NCBI RefSeq assembly: GCF_963966145.1
Contig: NC_091046.1
Span: 26,908,001 to 26,972,000 of the forward strand
Source of the DNA: Tenebrio molitor
Taxonomy: Eukaryota > Arthropoda > Insecta > Coleoptera > Tenebrionidae
DNA: 64,000 bases
Direction of reading: 5' to 3'
The notes under the pieces were generated by a model. The model made no database searches. It was not told where the DNA came from and saw nothing but the letters and a program-made list of their open reading frames with translations. A program made the position numbers and the translations under genes. This document shows positions 1 through 9,900 of this stretch, in pieces (position 1 is the stretch's first letter; every line of letters begins with the position of its first letter).

Positions 1-61
1 ACTGGAGTATGGATTTCGAATTAGGGTTTTTTCATTATTGTTAAAAATGCAATCCTTTTAG

Positions 62-672
62 ATTTTATGAACAACATAATATTCCTGGTGTCATTGGGTG
101 CATTGACTGCACACACGTTTAGTTGCAATAGTTCCTCCAAATACAGAAGACCCGGAGTATCCAGAGCACTTATATGTCAACAGGAAACATTACCACTCAA
201 TAAATGTGCAGTTGGTAAAAAATTCGAAATTTTTTAACTTTCTGTTGTACATGACAAGTAATTTTCATTCTTAGATATGTGATTCAACCATGATGATTTT
301 AAATGTATGCCCAAGATATCCTGGTAGCACTCATGATGCATTCATTTGGAATAATTCCAATGTGTAGACATTGATGAAGAACCTTCACCAAAGGGGTCAT
401 AGTGATTACTATTTGTTAGGGGATTCAGGATGTTGCACTACCGTTTAACTGTTGCCTGTAAAATTATTAATGCATGTGTCGTTTTACACAACATATGTAC
501 CACTCATAGGATTCCAGAACCCGATGATGAAGACAAAAATGTTCCTGAAATAGATTTTGGAATGTATAATGATGACAATGGAAGAGACGACGATGAAATT
601 CTAAGACGGATTAATCCGGAATTAGTTAATAGTAGAAGAGCACGGATGAGAATACCTAGAAACTTAAGATAA
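62..672 (+). pseudogene. Harbinger (HARBI1-like) transposase relic
   Basis: Frames in this stretch read as a PIF/Harbinger DDE transposase. An AG acceptor at 60-61 opens an exon with GVIGCIDCTHV, which holds the first catalytic D. After a frameshift near 122 it reads PPNTEDPEYPEHLYVNRKHY. A GT..AG intron lies at 215-274, and the next exon reads CDSTMMILNVCPRYPGSTHD, then a stop, then HSDYYLLGDSG with the second D. The sequence then jumps to the C-terminal LTVACKIINACVVLHNIC. The middle part with the catalytic E is therefore deleted. Stops, the frameshift and the deletion make it inactive. The 5' part lies outside the window. The convergent Myb/SANT-like gene downstream is the usual Harbinger partner. 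Confidence 0.85.
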
Positions 673-735
673 CTTTATTTAAGAAAATCTAAAATTATTA
701 CACTGAAAACGCAAGAAATACTTAAACATTGTATC

Positions 736-1903
736 TTATAAATTTAATAACATATTATCAAAAGCATGTTTTTCAGTTATACCCTTCAGAACATCAGCTA
801 TTCTGCGAAGCTCTATAACCTTTTCCTGTTTCGATCTTGCAATGTCACGCAAAATGGTCAGTTTTTCAGAGTAATAAGTTTCTTTCAGTTTAATTTTCTT
901 ATCTAAGTTTTCTTTTAAAACTGCTGATGCTGCAGCCGAATTCATAAAGTTCTCCAATTTTTTTGGCAACTTTTTCTGTGTAGTCTTCTGTTGCGTTATA
1001 CAAAAAGGCTGAATTTTCTGCATATGTTACTGAGCTGTTTTCCTGATTCACGATTTGCTTTGTATATAAAGATTGACTTGGCTCAGCTTGCTCATAAACA
1101 TTGTCCTGTTCTTGGACTGCTACTTCGTCATCAAAAGATTTAGACACTTTTGATTCGGATACATCATGCCCTTCGACAGATACTTTTTTTATAATTTGAA
1201 AAACATTCTCGAAACATTCTTCTTCCGCTTCCCCTCCGCCTGTGAAATTTGGGACTATTCTTTGATAGCTCCGTTACAACCCTTTCACAATGGCGTTCAC
1301 GTTACGTCGATGTTAAAACGTGAATGTTAACGTTAGATCTAGAAATTCAAAATTACATGTATTCCATTGTGGACCGTTCACAATGACGTTATGATGAAAA
1401 TTAATGTTGCATGATATTGTTAGCGTTAACGTTAGTTCTAGAAATGTTCTGGATTCTTAACGTTACATTCTAACATTAGCCAACGGAAATAGTTTAAAAA
1501 AAAATCGTACAATTAGAACAATTTCTAAGATGTATTTTGAAAATGTCTTCATTGCCAATGGTTGATTCAAAGCATCATATATTTTAAATTAAAATAACGT
1601 CTAACGTTATTGTGAAAAAGAAACTTAATTTTTGTTTATAACCTGACATTAACGTTCACGTTACCTTTAACAACACGTTAAAACTGTAACGTGATTGTGG
1701 AAGAGCCTTTAGGAACACTATTCAAATTGTCGGTGAATTTTTTCCATTCCGCTTCGGCGACTTTTTGCGTAAAGGAGTTGGAAAATTTTGATGCAATTAT
1801 TTGCGGTTTTATTTTTATAAATTCTACAAGAGCTTTTTTCTCTGCTTCTCGGATGGTCTTTGCGTCCTTTTACGAATTGCGACGACACTACTAGCTTGCA
1901 TTT
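736..1903 (-). pseudogene. Harbinger-associated Myb/SANT-like DNA-binding protein, interrupted
   Basis: Reading the minus strand from 1903, the sequence gives TIREAEKKALVEFIKIKPQI and then AEAEWKKFTDNLNS, the pattern of the Myb/SANT-like domain found in the second Harbinger protein. The next recognisable stretch, after an insertion at about 1276-1703, is TGGGEAEEECFENVF (the TGGG motif typical of this family). A frameshift follows, then a C-terminal coiled coil (KLTILRDIARSKQEKVIELR) that ends near 736. In Harbinger elements this protein helps the transposase bind DNA and enter the nucleus. Its tail-to-tail position with the transposase supports one ancestral element. Stops near the start, a frameshift near 900-1020 and the insertion make it a pseudogene. 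Confidence 0.75.
1276..1703. mobile_element. MITE inserted in the Myb/SANT-like relic
   Basis: The two ends match as imperfect inverted repeats: CCCTTTCACAATGGCGTTC on the left, and on the right the reverse complement of a sequence starting GGCTCTTCCACAATCACG. ACGTTAC-type subrepeats recur inside both arms. The element is about 430 bp, has no coding sequence, and splits the surrounding Myb/SANT-like reading frame. The exact target duplication is not clear. Confidence 0.6.
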
Positions 1904-2210
1904 TGAATGAGAGACGGAACAATTTTAGAAGAGCGCGAAATGTCAAACATATGTCAAACTTTAAAACAGAAAGTTTGCCATAGTTGCCAATTAGTACATT
2001 CAATAATTAGCACTGGGTGATAAACATCATAACGATCGATGTGAAAAATTCGAATATTGACATGTGGTCGTTATTAATGCCTTCGATAATTATTATCACC
2101 ATCGCTATTTATCTATGAATCTCAAAAATCGCACTGCAGACCGTTGTCTTGTCAGGTAATTGTCAACTTACAGATTTAATTTATAAATGTGGTGAGTTTG
2201 ATGGTTTGTT
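1904..2210. other. Unassigned stretch, no gene seen
   Basis: AT-rich sequence between the Harbinger relic and the Crypton relic. A weak match of GGGTGATAA near 2006 with TTATCACC near 2095 could be a small inverted repeat. Nothing else is supported. Confidence 0.4.
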
Positions 2211-2600
2211 AACAGGTTGTTTCACAAATTGCTGGAAAAAAGAGGCCCACATATTACAACTAACCGTCTCTTTTTAACACCGAATCCATTTTGGCAAAAA
2301 GAGAACTGTGTCGGTTTTTTTAAAAACGTGCCTCGTGGAAGAAACACAAGATCAACTTGGACGAATGATGCTGCAGCAAAAATATAGATATCGATACAAA
2401 ACGTGTAAAAGTTAGCAATCATTCGAATCGTTCAAGTGCAGTATCAAACTTGGCAAAACAGGAAGTGCCCTAAATTCAGATTTTAAAAATTACGGGCCAC
2501 AGCAGCATGAGTTCGATTAGCAGTTATTTAAAAATGAACCAAGAACATCACCAAGAAATCATTGCAAAGATGCGGTGTGAAGAACCGAAAAAGGAAGGCA
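2211..2600 (+). pseudogene. Crypton-like tyrosine recombinase, C-terminal relic
   Basis: With frame changes, this stretch reads DTKRVKVSNHSNRSSAVSNL, a stop near 2472, then KITGHSSMSSISSYLKMNQE. The R (NRSSA), the GH pair (TGHSS) and the Y (SSYLK) lie in the order and spacing of the tyrosine recombinase active site, and the sequence resembles Crypton-type recombinases. Upstream frames are badly decayed (2211-2400). It differs from the Crypton copies at 51 and 54.8 kb, so it is probably another lineage. Inactive. Confidence 0.6.
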
Positions 2601-2639
2601 TGGTTTCATTCACAAATTGCCAATTTACTACTTGTAATT

Positions 2640-2935
2640 TCAGTTAATAAAATTTTGGATTATTTATTAATTTTTCATTTTTGAGTATTGCTCTAGTGCA
2701 ATATTCAGATTGTATTTGGCGTGTACGAGGGATATAAGGAAGACTATTGACCGAAGAAAATTTCACATGAAGATAAGCAGTTATTTAAAAACTGAATCAT
2801 GAACATCAGCAAGAAAAATTTTGGATTATTTATAAGTTTTTCACATTTTTAGTATTGCTCTAGTGCAATATTCGCGGATATTGCACTAGAGCAGAATACT
2901 CGCTGATATTCGCCCGTTGCTACGTTATTTCTTTA
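2640..2935. repeat. Partial duplication of the Crypton 3' end, with a palindrome
   Basis: The sequence from about 2517 to 2710 (CAGTTATTTAAAA..., GAACATCA, then TTTTGGATTATTTAT and GCTCTAGTGCAATATTC) returns at about 2775-2875 with an internal deletion. Directly after the second copy, GCTCTAGTGCAATATTC meets its own reverse complement across CG at about 2857-2893, a near-perfect palindrome. Confidence 0.6.
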
Positions 2936-2989
2936 ATATGCATTAATATGATTGGTTTAAATTTTCTGAGGGCAATAGTCAAAAATAAA

Positions 2990-3360
2990 AAAGCAGGATG
3001 CTGCAAATATGGATCCTAGAGCAGTTTTAATTTTTGATCAAATTAAAAACTATAAATAGTTTTGCTAGTTGCTAGTAATCATGGTAAAAAGGGTTACCAT
3101 GCGTGTATTGTTGAATATTTTATTTGTTCCTCACTTGTAAACAATTATACAAACTAAATATTAAAAATTCCGGTATTTAAAAAAAAAAAATCGTATGAGC
3201 TTTACACGTATTGCTTTGGAAACATCACATCACTCATATGAGCACGGGTGTAAAATTTTACTGGCTAGCCAGTAAAATTTTACATGCTTGCTAGTACAAT
3301 TTTAGATGCTACCCAGTTAAGAGACGTTTTCAAGGTGAATACAGTGACTTGATAAACTGA
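2990..3360. repeat. Interspersed repeat, copy 1 (inverted partner at 31.7-32.1 kb)
   Basis: This stretch and the reverse complement of 31714-32100 share long blocks: GGTTACCATGCGTGTATTG, ATTTTATTTGTTCCTCACTTG, GCTTTACACGTATTGCTTTGG, CACTCATATGAGCACGGG and the AATACAGTGACTTGAT end. It contains the palindromic core TTTTACTGGCTAGCCAGTAAAA. No coding sequence. The copy at 31.7 kb carries an extra small MITE. Confidence 0.75.
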
Positions 3361-3558
3361 TGTTTACAAGGAGGGAACAAATAAAAATCCAAACCAATAT
3401 GGTCAGAGATGTCAATCCGACAATGTATTGCCTGAAGATTTTATTCCCCCAAGGCGTATGAATTTCCACGAAATATGCTGCTCAAATTACCATGCAATAC
3501 AACTTTAAGAAAATATTTTGGATCCGGTAATTAAAATTTAATTAAGAACAGGTTACCC
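3361..3558. other. Short unassigned stretch
   Basis: No gene or clear repeat was seen between the interspersed repeat and the next MITE. Confidence 0.4.
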
Positions 3559-3687
3559 CCAATTTCATAATCAGCCTAAAGTGACTTTAACGTTAAAGTT
3601 TACCATTTACCATAGAAACATATTGTTGAAACAATCCATTAAAGTCACGTTAAGATAAAGCCGACTTGAAGTTTATTATGAAACTGG
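3559..3687. mobile_element. Short palindromic MITE
   Basis: The left end CCAATTTCATAATCAGCC matches the reverse complement of the right end, CCAGTTTCATAATAAACT. Both continue into AAAGTGACTTTAACG-type sequence, so most of its 129 bp can fold on itself. Non-coding. No convincing target duplication. Confidence 0.6.
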
Positions 3688-3720
3688 CTCTATATGTTTG
3701 AAATTTAAAATTTCAATATT

Positions 3721-4192
3721 TTGGAGACATTACGCTCATTGATCGTAGATGATATGGCAATCAGAGAAAGCATTCGATATTCTAAAGTTGAGGATCGTAT
3801 TTTTAGATTGGAAACCATTCCAAAAACAGATGATGCTATTAGAAGTAAAGCTCTAATTGTCAATCAATTTTTGTATTTTCTGGTACATGGCTTATCAACA
3901 AAATATATTGTTCCAGCCAGCTATTATTTTCACAGACAGCTTAATAGTAAAGATCTATACAAGCTAACATTGGAAGTTATGAAATTTCTTGATGAATGCA
4001 GATTCAAAGTCATTTGAATTGTTGGGGACAATCATGTTGCCTTATTTAAACATTTTGGAAATGGTACTCTCCAAAACGTTATTGCCCATCCATTTAGTCT
4101 TGGTTTAAAATTGTTCCTAAGTTTTGATTATTGTCACGCCACAAAAAATGGTACTTATAAATTTGTATTTAGACCACGACATGGCATCGCTT
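3721..4192 (+). pseudogene. P-element/THAP9-type transposase fragment
   Basis: The reading frame gives SLIVDDMAIRESIRYSK, then DAIRSKALIVNQFLYFLVHG and LSTKYIVPASYYF, the start of the RNase-H-like domain of P-element and THAP9 transposases, with the catalytic D in VDD. After a TGA at 4015 it continues as IVGDNHVALFKHFGNG and LFLSFDYCHATKN, matching the later FD.CH..K..N motif. The N-terminal THAP domain and the rest of the protein are missing here. It resembles the P-type piece at 20.1 kb but covers an earlier part of the protein. Confidence 0.7.
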
Positions 4193-4456
4193 GACGAAAT
4201 TATTTAATCGCAATATTTGAAGGATTTGTCAGAAATTCAAGATGATTTAATAATTATACCAGTCATTTAACAAGAAGACATCTATTTCCCACCAATTTAG
4301 AAAAAGTGAAAGTAAACTTAGTAGGCAACCAATCATGTACCGTACCGTAGCGCACCCTAGAAAACAAAAATACTGTCTTGAACGAATGCGCACGGCCGGA
4401 TAGACTAAAAGTCTATCATTATCTGAGGCTGTGATCACAATAGCCTGCAAATATTT

Positions 4457-4625
4457 AGTTATTGTATCCGTGGAAATAAGAACGGAAACTCAAAGCCATA
4501 CGTTATTTGAGGTAAAACAGACATAAAATCATTTCTTGGAAATGCTGGAAATAATGAAGTAAATAATGGCAAACCTGATCACAATCATTCAGAATTATTA
4601 TAGCATTGGCTAGTAAAAAAACAAA
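4457..4625. repeat. Fragment of the TA-flanked MITE family seen at 57.5 kb
   Basis: The sequence (ATCCGTGGAAATAAG, ATAAAATCATTTCTTGGAA, GATCACAATCATTCAGAAT, GCATTGGCTAGT) matches the reverse complement of the interior of the complete MITE at 57488-57955. Its ends are lost here. Confidence 0.65.
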
Positions 4626-4668
4626 TAGTCAAAATTATTTTTAATATTTAAAATAAATGAGATTAAGG

Positions 4669-4921
4669 CTAGGGCCACACTACAGACTCTTCATCGGCCG
4701 ACAGTTTAGTTGGTTGCTTAATAAGTATGAGGACTTATGTGAGTGCGCACACTAAACCGATTGTAGTCGGCCGACAGATTGATGGAAAAATAGTTGGATT
4801 TCCCTTTCAACAAGAAAGTTGGCCAACTATTGATAGAGCATGGTGTACAATGCGTGTGCGCACATTCACCGACTATCCGGTCGGTGATCCACACATATTA
4901 TGCGTGCAGTGGCTCTCTGGA
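4669..4921. mobile_element. Probable MITE with repeated CGGCCGACAG boxes
   Basis: The left end GGCTAGGGCCACACTAC is an imperfect inverted match to the right end GCGTGCAGTGGCTCTCTGG. Inside, CGGCCGACAGTTTAGTTGG (4693) is repeated as CGGCCGACAGATTGATGG (4771). The region can be read through from 4727 to 4966, but the protein is not recognisable and I do not call a gene. Confidence 0.45.
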
Positions 4922-5119
4922 GTGCAAAATTTTTTTTTTAATATCTATAATTCAGAATTAAACTAGATTCCTTTACACATATTTTTATGCGTTAATACTA
5001 AGGTAAAGACGCAGTCGGAACGCGCTACTATGAACTATGACAATAACAGTTAATAAAGTCCATTCAAAAATAAAAAAACCACCAACGTCGCATTTTCCTC
5101 GATAATTACTATCGAGTAT

Positions 5120-5434
5120 TGGAAAGCAGCCTGGCAAGAAGTAGATATTTTCAATAAAAATCTAATTGAGGATCCTACAAAACAAATTCCGGGATTTCAC
5201 CTACCCAGGAAAATCTGGTGTAAATTAAATCGTTTTAGAACCGGCCATGGCAAATGCAATAATATGCTGCTTCACATTCGTGAAAACCCTTCTTGTGAAT
5301 GCGGCGCAGAAAAAGAAACCATCCAACACATTGTGGAAGAATGTCCCCTTACTAAATTCCAACAAGGTTTCTCCAAACTACATCTACTTACCGAAGACGC
5401 CCTAAATTGGCTACAACAAATTAAAAACATATAA
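5120..5434 (+). pseudogene. Jockey-like non-LTR retrotransposon, pol C-terminus
   Basis: An open frame reads WKAAWQEVDIFNKN..., RKIWCKLNRFRTGHGKC..., then CECGAEKETIQHIVEECPL and a TAA stop at 5432-5434. The CxC..(E)TxxHxxxxC pattern with the preceding R.R.GHG is the C-terminal zinc knuckle region of jockey-group LINE polymerases. Everything 5' of it is missing, as is normal for 5'-truncated LINE insertions. No poly-A tail is obvious. Confidence 0.75.
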
Positions 5435-5493
5435 TTTACCATAATTATTTTGTGAATTTCGAATTTTAATTGTATTTTTCTTCATACGAATAC

Positions 5494-6109
5494 AGGCTGT
5501 TTGATGAAAAACGCCTCAACCCATAACTTTGTTATTTATTACCCGATTTCAATGAACAAAAAAATCAAAGATATGGTTTTTCAAGCGCTACAAAACAGTC
5601 ATAAAATGTTTTTTTTTTGGCGTTATCTTTAATAGATAACGATAGTCAACTTTTTTTTTTTAAATGGACACATGTAGTTTTTTTGGCTCAGTCTGGTAAA
5701 GTTTTTTTTTCTGAATCTAATGATGTATTAAAAGTTATCATTTGGTCCATAGCTAACTGAAAAAAAAATAAAACATTTTTTTGTGGTTCAGCTTAATATA
5801 AAATTTTTAAGAGTGCCGTGAAAAACAATCGCCAATGCGAAGTAACCTCTAGGAAATATGCTTTAAAACAAGAAAACCGCATTGGTGTACGTTTTATAAA
5901 ATATGATATACAAGGTGTATTTTAAAAATGTGCCGGAATTTTACCTACGAGGTTGTGAGACAACGTAGAAGACTAAAATCAGTTAAAAAAAATTGTACCT
6001 CAAAAATTAAATGTCAATTTATTTTTTGACATAGAATTTTTTAAATATTTTTTCCGAGTTCTACATGAAGCCAGTAGCTCGCGGTTAAAGTTTGGCCGGA
6101 CAATATTCT
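5494..6109. other. Non-coding repeat-like stretch with a mariner-type end
   Basis: It begins with CAGGCTGTTTGATGAAAAAC after a TA, like the ends of the mariner-like elements elsewhere in the window. The rest is rich in T-runs and has no supported gene. Confidence 0.35.
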
Positions 6110-6841
6110 GGTAGCATTACCTATGGAAATACTTTGTTTTTGTTAAGGCATGTCGTCGTTTGAACTTCCGATTAGTAAAATTAGAGTTGAAATGTCATAT
6201 TTTGACATTTGCGTTCAGAGAGGTACTGTTTGTTGGTGTTCACGTTAGAGCAGAAAAGGTTTTTGATTGAAAGTTATTTTCGCAATTATTTGAAAGTGAA
6301 TGAACCATTCACTCTTCTAAGCAGTTTTGTACGGAAGAAATCCATGAACCATGGATCTATTCCGTACAAAACTGCTTAGAAGAGTTTATCGCCGAATTTC
6401 CGAATGTTACTGTTGACCGGAAAACCTTCAAAGACAACCTGAGCCGGTGTGTAAAGTTGTTTCGTGAAACTGGAGGCGTTACCGAAGAAAAACCACAGGG
6501 GTCAGCCGCTAAAACGCACTGCTGCAGTTATTGAAACTGCAAGAGAAATAATGCAAAATGCTCCCCACACTTCAATACGTCAGTTATCGCAACGCAACAG
6601 AGTGAAACTTGTGTAGGAAAGTAGGGACGTACCACAAATTGTTACGAAAAGAAGAAGGAGACATTTCCAGCATCTCATTTAATAAATTGATTAATTTGTG
6701 GGTGAATTGTAATTGTGTTACTTTTTTATCATAATTCGTGTCATACTGTTATTTTATAGTGAGGTTATGTCATATTTTAACACTGCGACATCCGTTTTTC
6801 AAAATAAAAAATTTCCATAGGTGAAGCTACCAGAATATTAA
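6110..6841 (+). mobile_element. Mariner-like deletion derivative with HTH relic
   Basis: AATATTCTGGTAGCATTACC at 6110 is inverted at 6816-6841, giving an element of about 730 bp. Inside, 6265-6600 reads in changing frames FLIESYFRNYLKVNEPF..., TVDRKTFKDNLSRCVKLFRE, then RGQPLKRTAAVIETAREIMQ and NAPHTSIRQLSQRN. This is the N-terminal helix-turn-helix (DUF4817-type) domain of mariner-like transposases. The catalytic part is absent. A 24-bp perfect inverted repeat interrupts the domain at 6313-6386. Confidence 0.6.
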
Positions 6842-6901
6842 ATGAACACCCACTACTTTATGCATACAATCTTGTTTAGTGATGAACTGATGACTGATGA
6901 T

Positions 6902-7093
6902 CAATGTTCGGACGAAATAGTACCGAACAAGTCGACCAGTACAACTTTGCGTAATACCCCACTCACATATAAACACGATTCAGCTGGTTCGTTTTCAATA
7001 ACAGGGAACCAGCTGAATCGTGTTTATGTGCGAGCGAGGGATTACGCAAAGTTGTACTGGTCGACTTGTTCGGTACTATTTCGTCCGGACACT
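6902..7093. mobile_element. Fold-back MITE, Mutator-like, with 9-bp target duplication
   Basis: Two arms of about 82 bp (6906-6990 and 7004-7090) are about 94% inverted copies, separated by about 13 bp. Both arms carry GGACGAAATAGTACCGAAC at the outside and CACGATTCAGCTGGTTC near the loop. The element is flanked by ACTGATGAT at 6893-6901 and again at 7094-7102. A 9-bp duplication and near-total palindrome are hallmarks of Mutator-like (MULE) fold-back elements. A MULE transposase relic lies at 58.8-59.4 kb. Confidence 0.75.
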
Positions 7094-7105
7094 ACTGATG
7101 ATACA

Positions 7106-7556
7106 GAGAACAGGGGCCCAATTCTTGAAATCACTTGAAAATATTCGTTTGAGAATATTTTCCCGTAAATGAATTCCCAGTGGAATTTAAAATGTTCTCA
7201 TATCTGTATTCTTGAACTGTTTGGAAAATGATTTCACATGAGATTTTAAAAATGCAATACGAGTATGCTGACAATTTGGATCAAACGGGTCTAATTTCAG
7301 ATAAAGTCTTTGTGCTTGGGCAACCATTATTTGGATTGCAATGAATTCTTCCATTTTTTCTTCTACAAACACAATTATGTATTAACAAAAGTGTCACATT
7401 TGACAGTCGAATTTCTCGTGAAAAAATTATTTTCCCATGATAAACACTACCGTCTGACATACTCGTAAGTCCCGAATACACTTTTGCATTTCTCATGAGA
7501 AAATTTGCCTATTTTTCCAATGAGAATTAATTCCATCGATTCAAGAATTGGGCACC
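7106..7556. mobile_element. MITE with 20-bp inverted ends
   Basis: GGGGCCCAATTCTTGAAATC at 7106 pairs with the right end, whose reverse complement starts GGTGCCCAATTCTTGAATC. About 450 bp, no coding sequence. Inside it TCTCATGAGAAAA-type motifs recur. The target duplication is unclear. Confidence 0.6.
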
Positions 7557-8020
7557 AGAGCGCGGACAAAACGTGGGATTTGCAACTCACATTCATAGCC
7601 GTCGAGTCGAGGCATGCGCTCGCCCGCTAATTTTGCTCCATCTGAATATTCTGAATTCAGAATCGGAACTCACTATTGTTGTGGTCTTCGCGGTAACGAT
7701 ACGTACACCTGCGACGCATTTACGAGTAAGTACCCTTGCATTTATCATCTTTGTTCATCCCTTAGTTTTCATTTCTCTACGACCATTAGTGAATGTAATA
7801 ATTCCGAAATCATTTTTAATAATAGAAAGTAAGAATTCCATAACAAGTAACTGAATGAATATATATAATTATGCTCAACGAATGCCATTGATTTAATTGT
7901 TTTGTGACTTTCTGGTCGTGGAGAATTATTACATGGTCGTGGAGAAAATACAGTCTGTCACTCGGTTAGAATGAAAATTCGATCTACGAGAGGAAGATTC
8001 CGAGCGCGAGCGTTAGCAAA
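7557..8020. other. No gene seen
   Basis: Open frames here do not resemble a protein. A 12-bp direct repeat TGGTCGTGGAGA occurs near 7913 and 7934. Nothing else is supported. Confidence 0.4.
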
Positions 8021-8022
8021 TA

Positions 8023-8508
8023 CAGTAGAAGCTCGATTATCCGGAACCCGGTAATCCGGAACTCCGCATTATCCGCAACAAAAGTGTTTTTCAATTTCAC
8101 CGTTTTATCCGGAATTGTTGGCTCTTGGCCTCCGTTTTATCCGGAAAGTTCAAATGAGATAGAAATCTGATTCTCTGAAATAATAAAATAATTGTTTTGA
8201 CTGGAAATCTGATTCCTGCTATTTATTTTGTCTGGAATTGACACCTTATTGTGGCAAAATTCATTAGTTCACGTTTTTGTGTTAGAGAGACTACGCATTA
8301 AAGAAACGTATGACTGGGCATAAATAGATTTCAATTTCATCATATTTCCATTAATATAATTTTTCTTATTTTGTAATTAATTTGTATGTTGAATAAAATA
8401 ACATGATCATTGCAACCAGGAATTATTTGGATTCTCCGTATTATCCGGAATTTCGATCATCCGGAATGGGTTTACCCCCCATTGTTCCGGATAATCGAGC
8501 TTCTACTG
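8023..8508. mobile_element. Pogo/Tigger-type MITE
   Basis: Perfect terminal inverted repeats CAGTAGAAGCTCGATTATCC at both ends, flanked on each side by TA (8021-8022 and 8509-8510). The sequence and the TA duplication are those of pogo/Tigger elements. TATCCGGAA boxes recur near both ends (8038-8160 and 8440-8495) and may be transposase binding sites. The 486-bp element has no transposase and would have depended on one elsewhere. Confidence 0.85.
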
Positions 8509-8609
8509 TATACAGAATATACTATTAGGTGTCCAGAAAGTTCTGAGCGTTTTTGTGGTATTCTGTTTCTCGATATAAAATAATTGTAAAATCAATTGGT
8601 AGTGACGAA

Positions 8610-9309
8610 AAGCTTTTCCAAACCGTTGGACAGGCAGAGGAGGAACAATTAATTAATTTGGCCTACCGGGTTTCTTGCCTTCTAACAAGGCGGTAAACAC
8701 TTGAGTTGTCGGCGTGAAAGTTGCAATGGTTCTTATCATATTACTTACGTTGGAGTTACTAAATCTATGTTTGCTAACATGAAAAAATCAGGTGATATAA
8801 AAACGTGGATGGATTGGAAGATGTATTATCTGACTTTTCTAAATAGATTTCGGACAATTTTGCATTACTTTGTGATCAAGTTTTCAACCTCGAACATGAA
8901 AATCAACTTCTGCGTACTGAAATTGGTAACCACCCCCTTTAGGCAACAGCCTCCTTCGTCTACTTTTGCTCAGACTTTAAAAACGATTATAGTCAAGCCG
9001 AAAAATGCAGCTCAAACAGCTGCTAAAACAAAAACGGATATATTATCTAACTTAAATCCTATTATTGATTCCGACCTTGATGTTAAGGTTAAGTCAATAA
9101 AAGACGCAGGCGTGTTAGTGAAGTGTTCAGATCCTGAGGGGGAATTCAAGAAATTTGTTTCTAAAGAAAATATTAAAGAAAACTATGACATTCGTCAATT
9201 CATGATGGTTATCCTGCAGCGTCTGCGTATTTCTGATATATCAAACGATATCCAGGAAGAGTATATCCCGTCGCTGCTGATTAAACAGAATAAACATTTT
9301 TTCTACTAG
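8610..9309 (+). pseudogene. Non-LTR retrotransposon ORF1 (gag-like) fragment
   Basis: The long open frame ending at 9307-9309 contains TFAQTLKTIIVKPKNAAQTA, DILSNLNPIIDSDLDVKVKS, IKDAGVLVKCSDPEGEFKKF and LRISDISNDIQEEYI. This order (I.V.PK...K, then the V..IK..G..V.C, then RI..ISND) is typical of ORF1 of R1- and jockey-like LINEs, which binds RNA. Just upstream, another frame reads LCDQVFNLEHENQLLRTEI, a likely coiled coil of the same protein, so a frameshift lies near 8930. The true start and the CCHC knuckles are not seen. Confidence 0.6.
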
Positions 9310-9900
9310 GTACTTCCCACTGTAAACTAATTAAGTACTCGGCCATTAAGCAACGAAACGACGTATACCAAATTGTGTTGGGGACTGTATGATTGGATTG
9401 GATGGGTGTACCATTTATGATGCTTTACATGTTACAAGATTCTACAAATGTAATGGGTATAATATACAGTATGAAGAAAAAAAGGCGCCCATGTTAACCG
9501 ACACGTTATAAGTGATTTTTAACTAAAGACGAATTCGAGAACCAAAACTGAATTTGTGCTTTTATCACTAAGATAGAAGCTTTCCTTTTTAGAAAAGAGA
9601 AATCTATATAATTTACATATTTGGAACAATCTCATTGTTAAAGTCTTGATTTTGATACAGTTGACGATATTCTTTAAAAAAAGTGTAAAAAGACTATTGA
9701 CGATGATAGGGTACCATTTCTTGGCTCTGAAGAAAACTTATCAATGTTGCAACATTGCAAATCTCCCGGGATATAGAAAATATCCAAATAACATTCTATT
9801 ATTGGAAACGGTAGCAACAATAAAAATTCAATTTTCAATGTGGTTAGTTTTGTCAAGTTATGATTAATGTCAAAAAGTCAAAGATTTAAAAAAGGCCGAT
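9310..9900. other. Mostly unassigned; possible left end of a mariner-like element
   Basis: Near 9464 the sequence ACAGTATGAAGAAAAAAAGGCGCCCATG resembles, in reverse, GGGCGCCTTTTTTCATCACC near 23999. This looks like an element end for the relic that follows. No gene otherwise. Confidence 0.35.

Noticed and set aside
4247..4450. Minus-strand open frame with a hydrophobic stretch
   Set aside because: No protein resemblance, no start context; it lies in unassigned AT-rich DNA.
6842..6890. Text NTHYFMHTILFSDE resembling the ILFTDE catalytic block of mariner
   Set aside because: It lies outside the inverted ends of the mariner-like derivative and is only about 14 residues long; could be chance.
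9674..9867. Overlapping open frames on both strands
   Set aside because: Shadow frames in AT-rich DNA, no motif.
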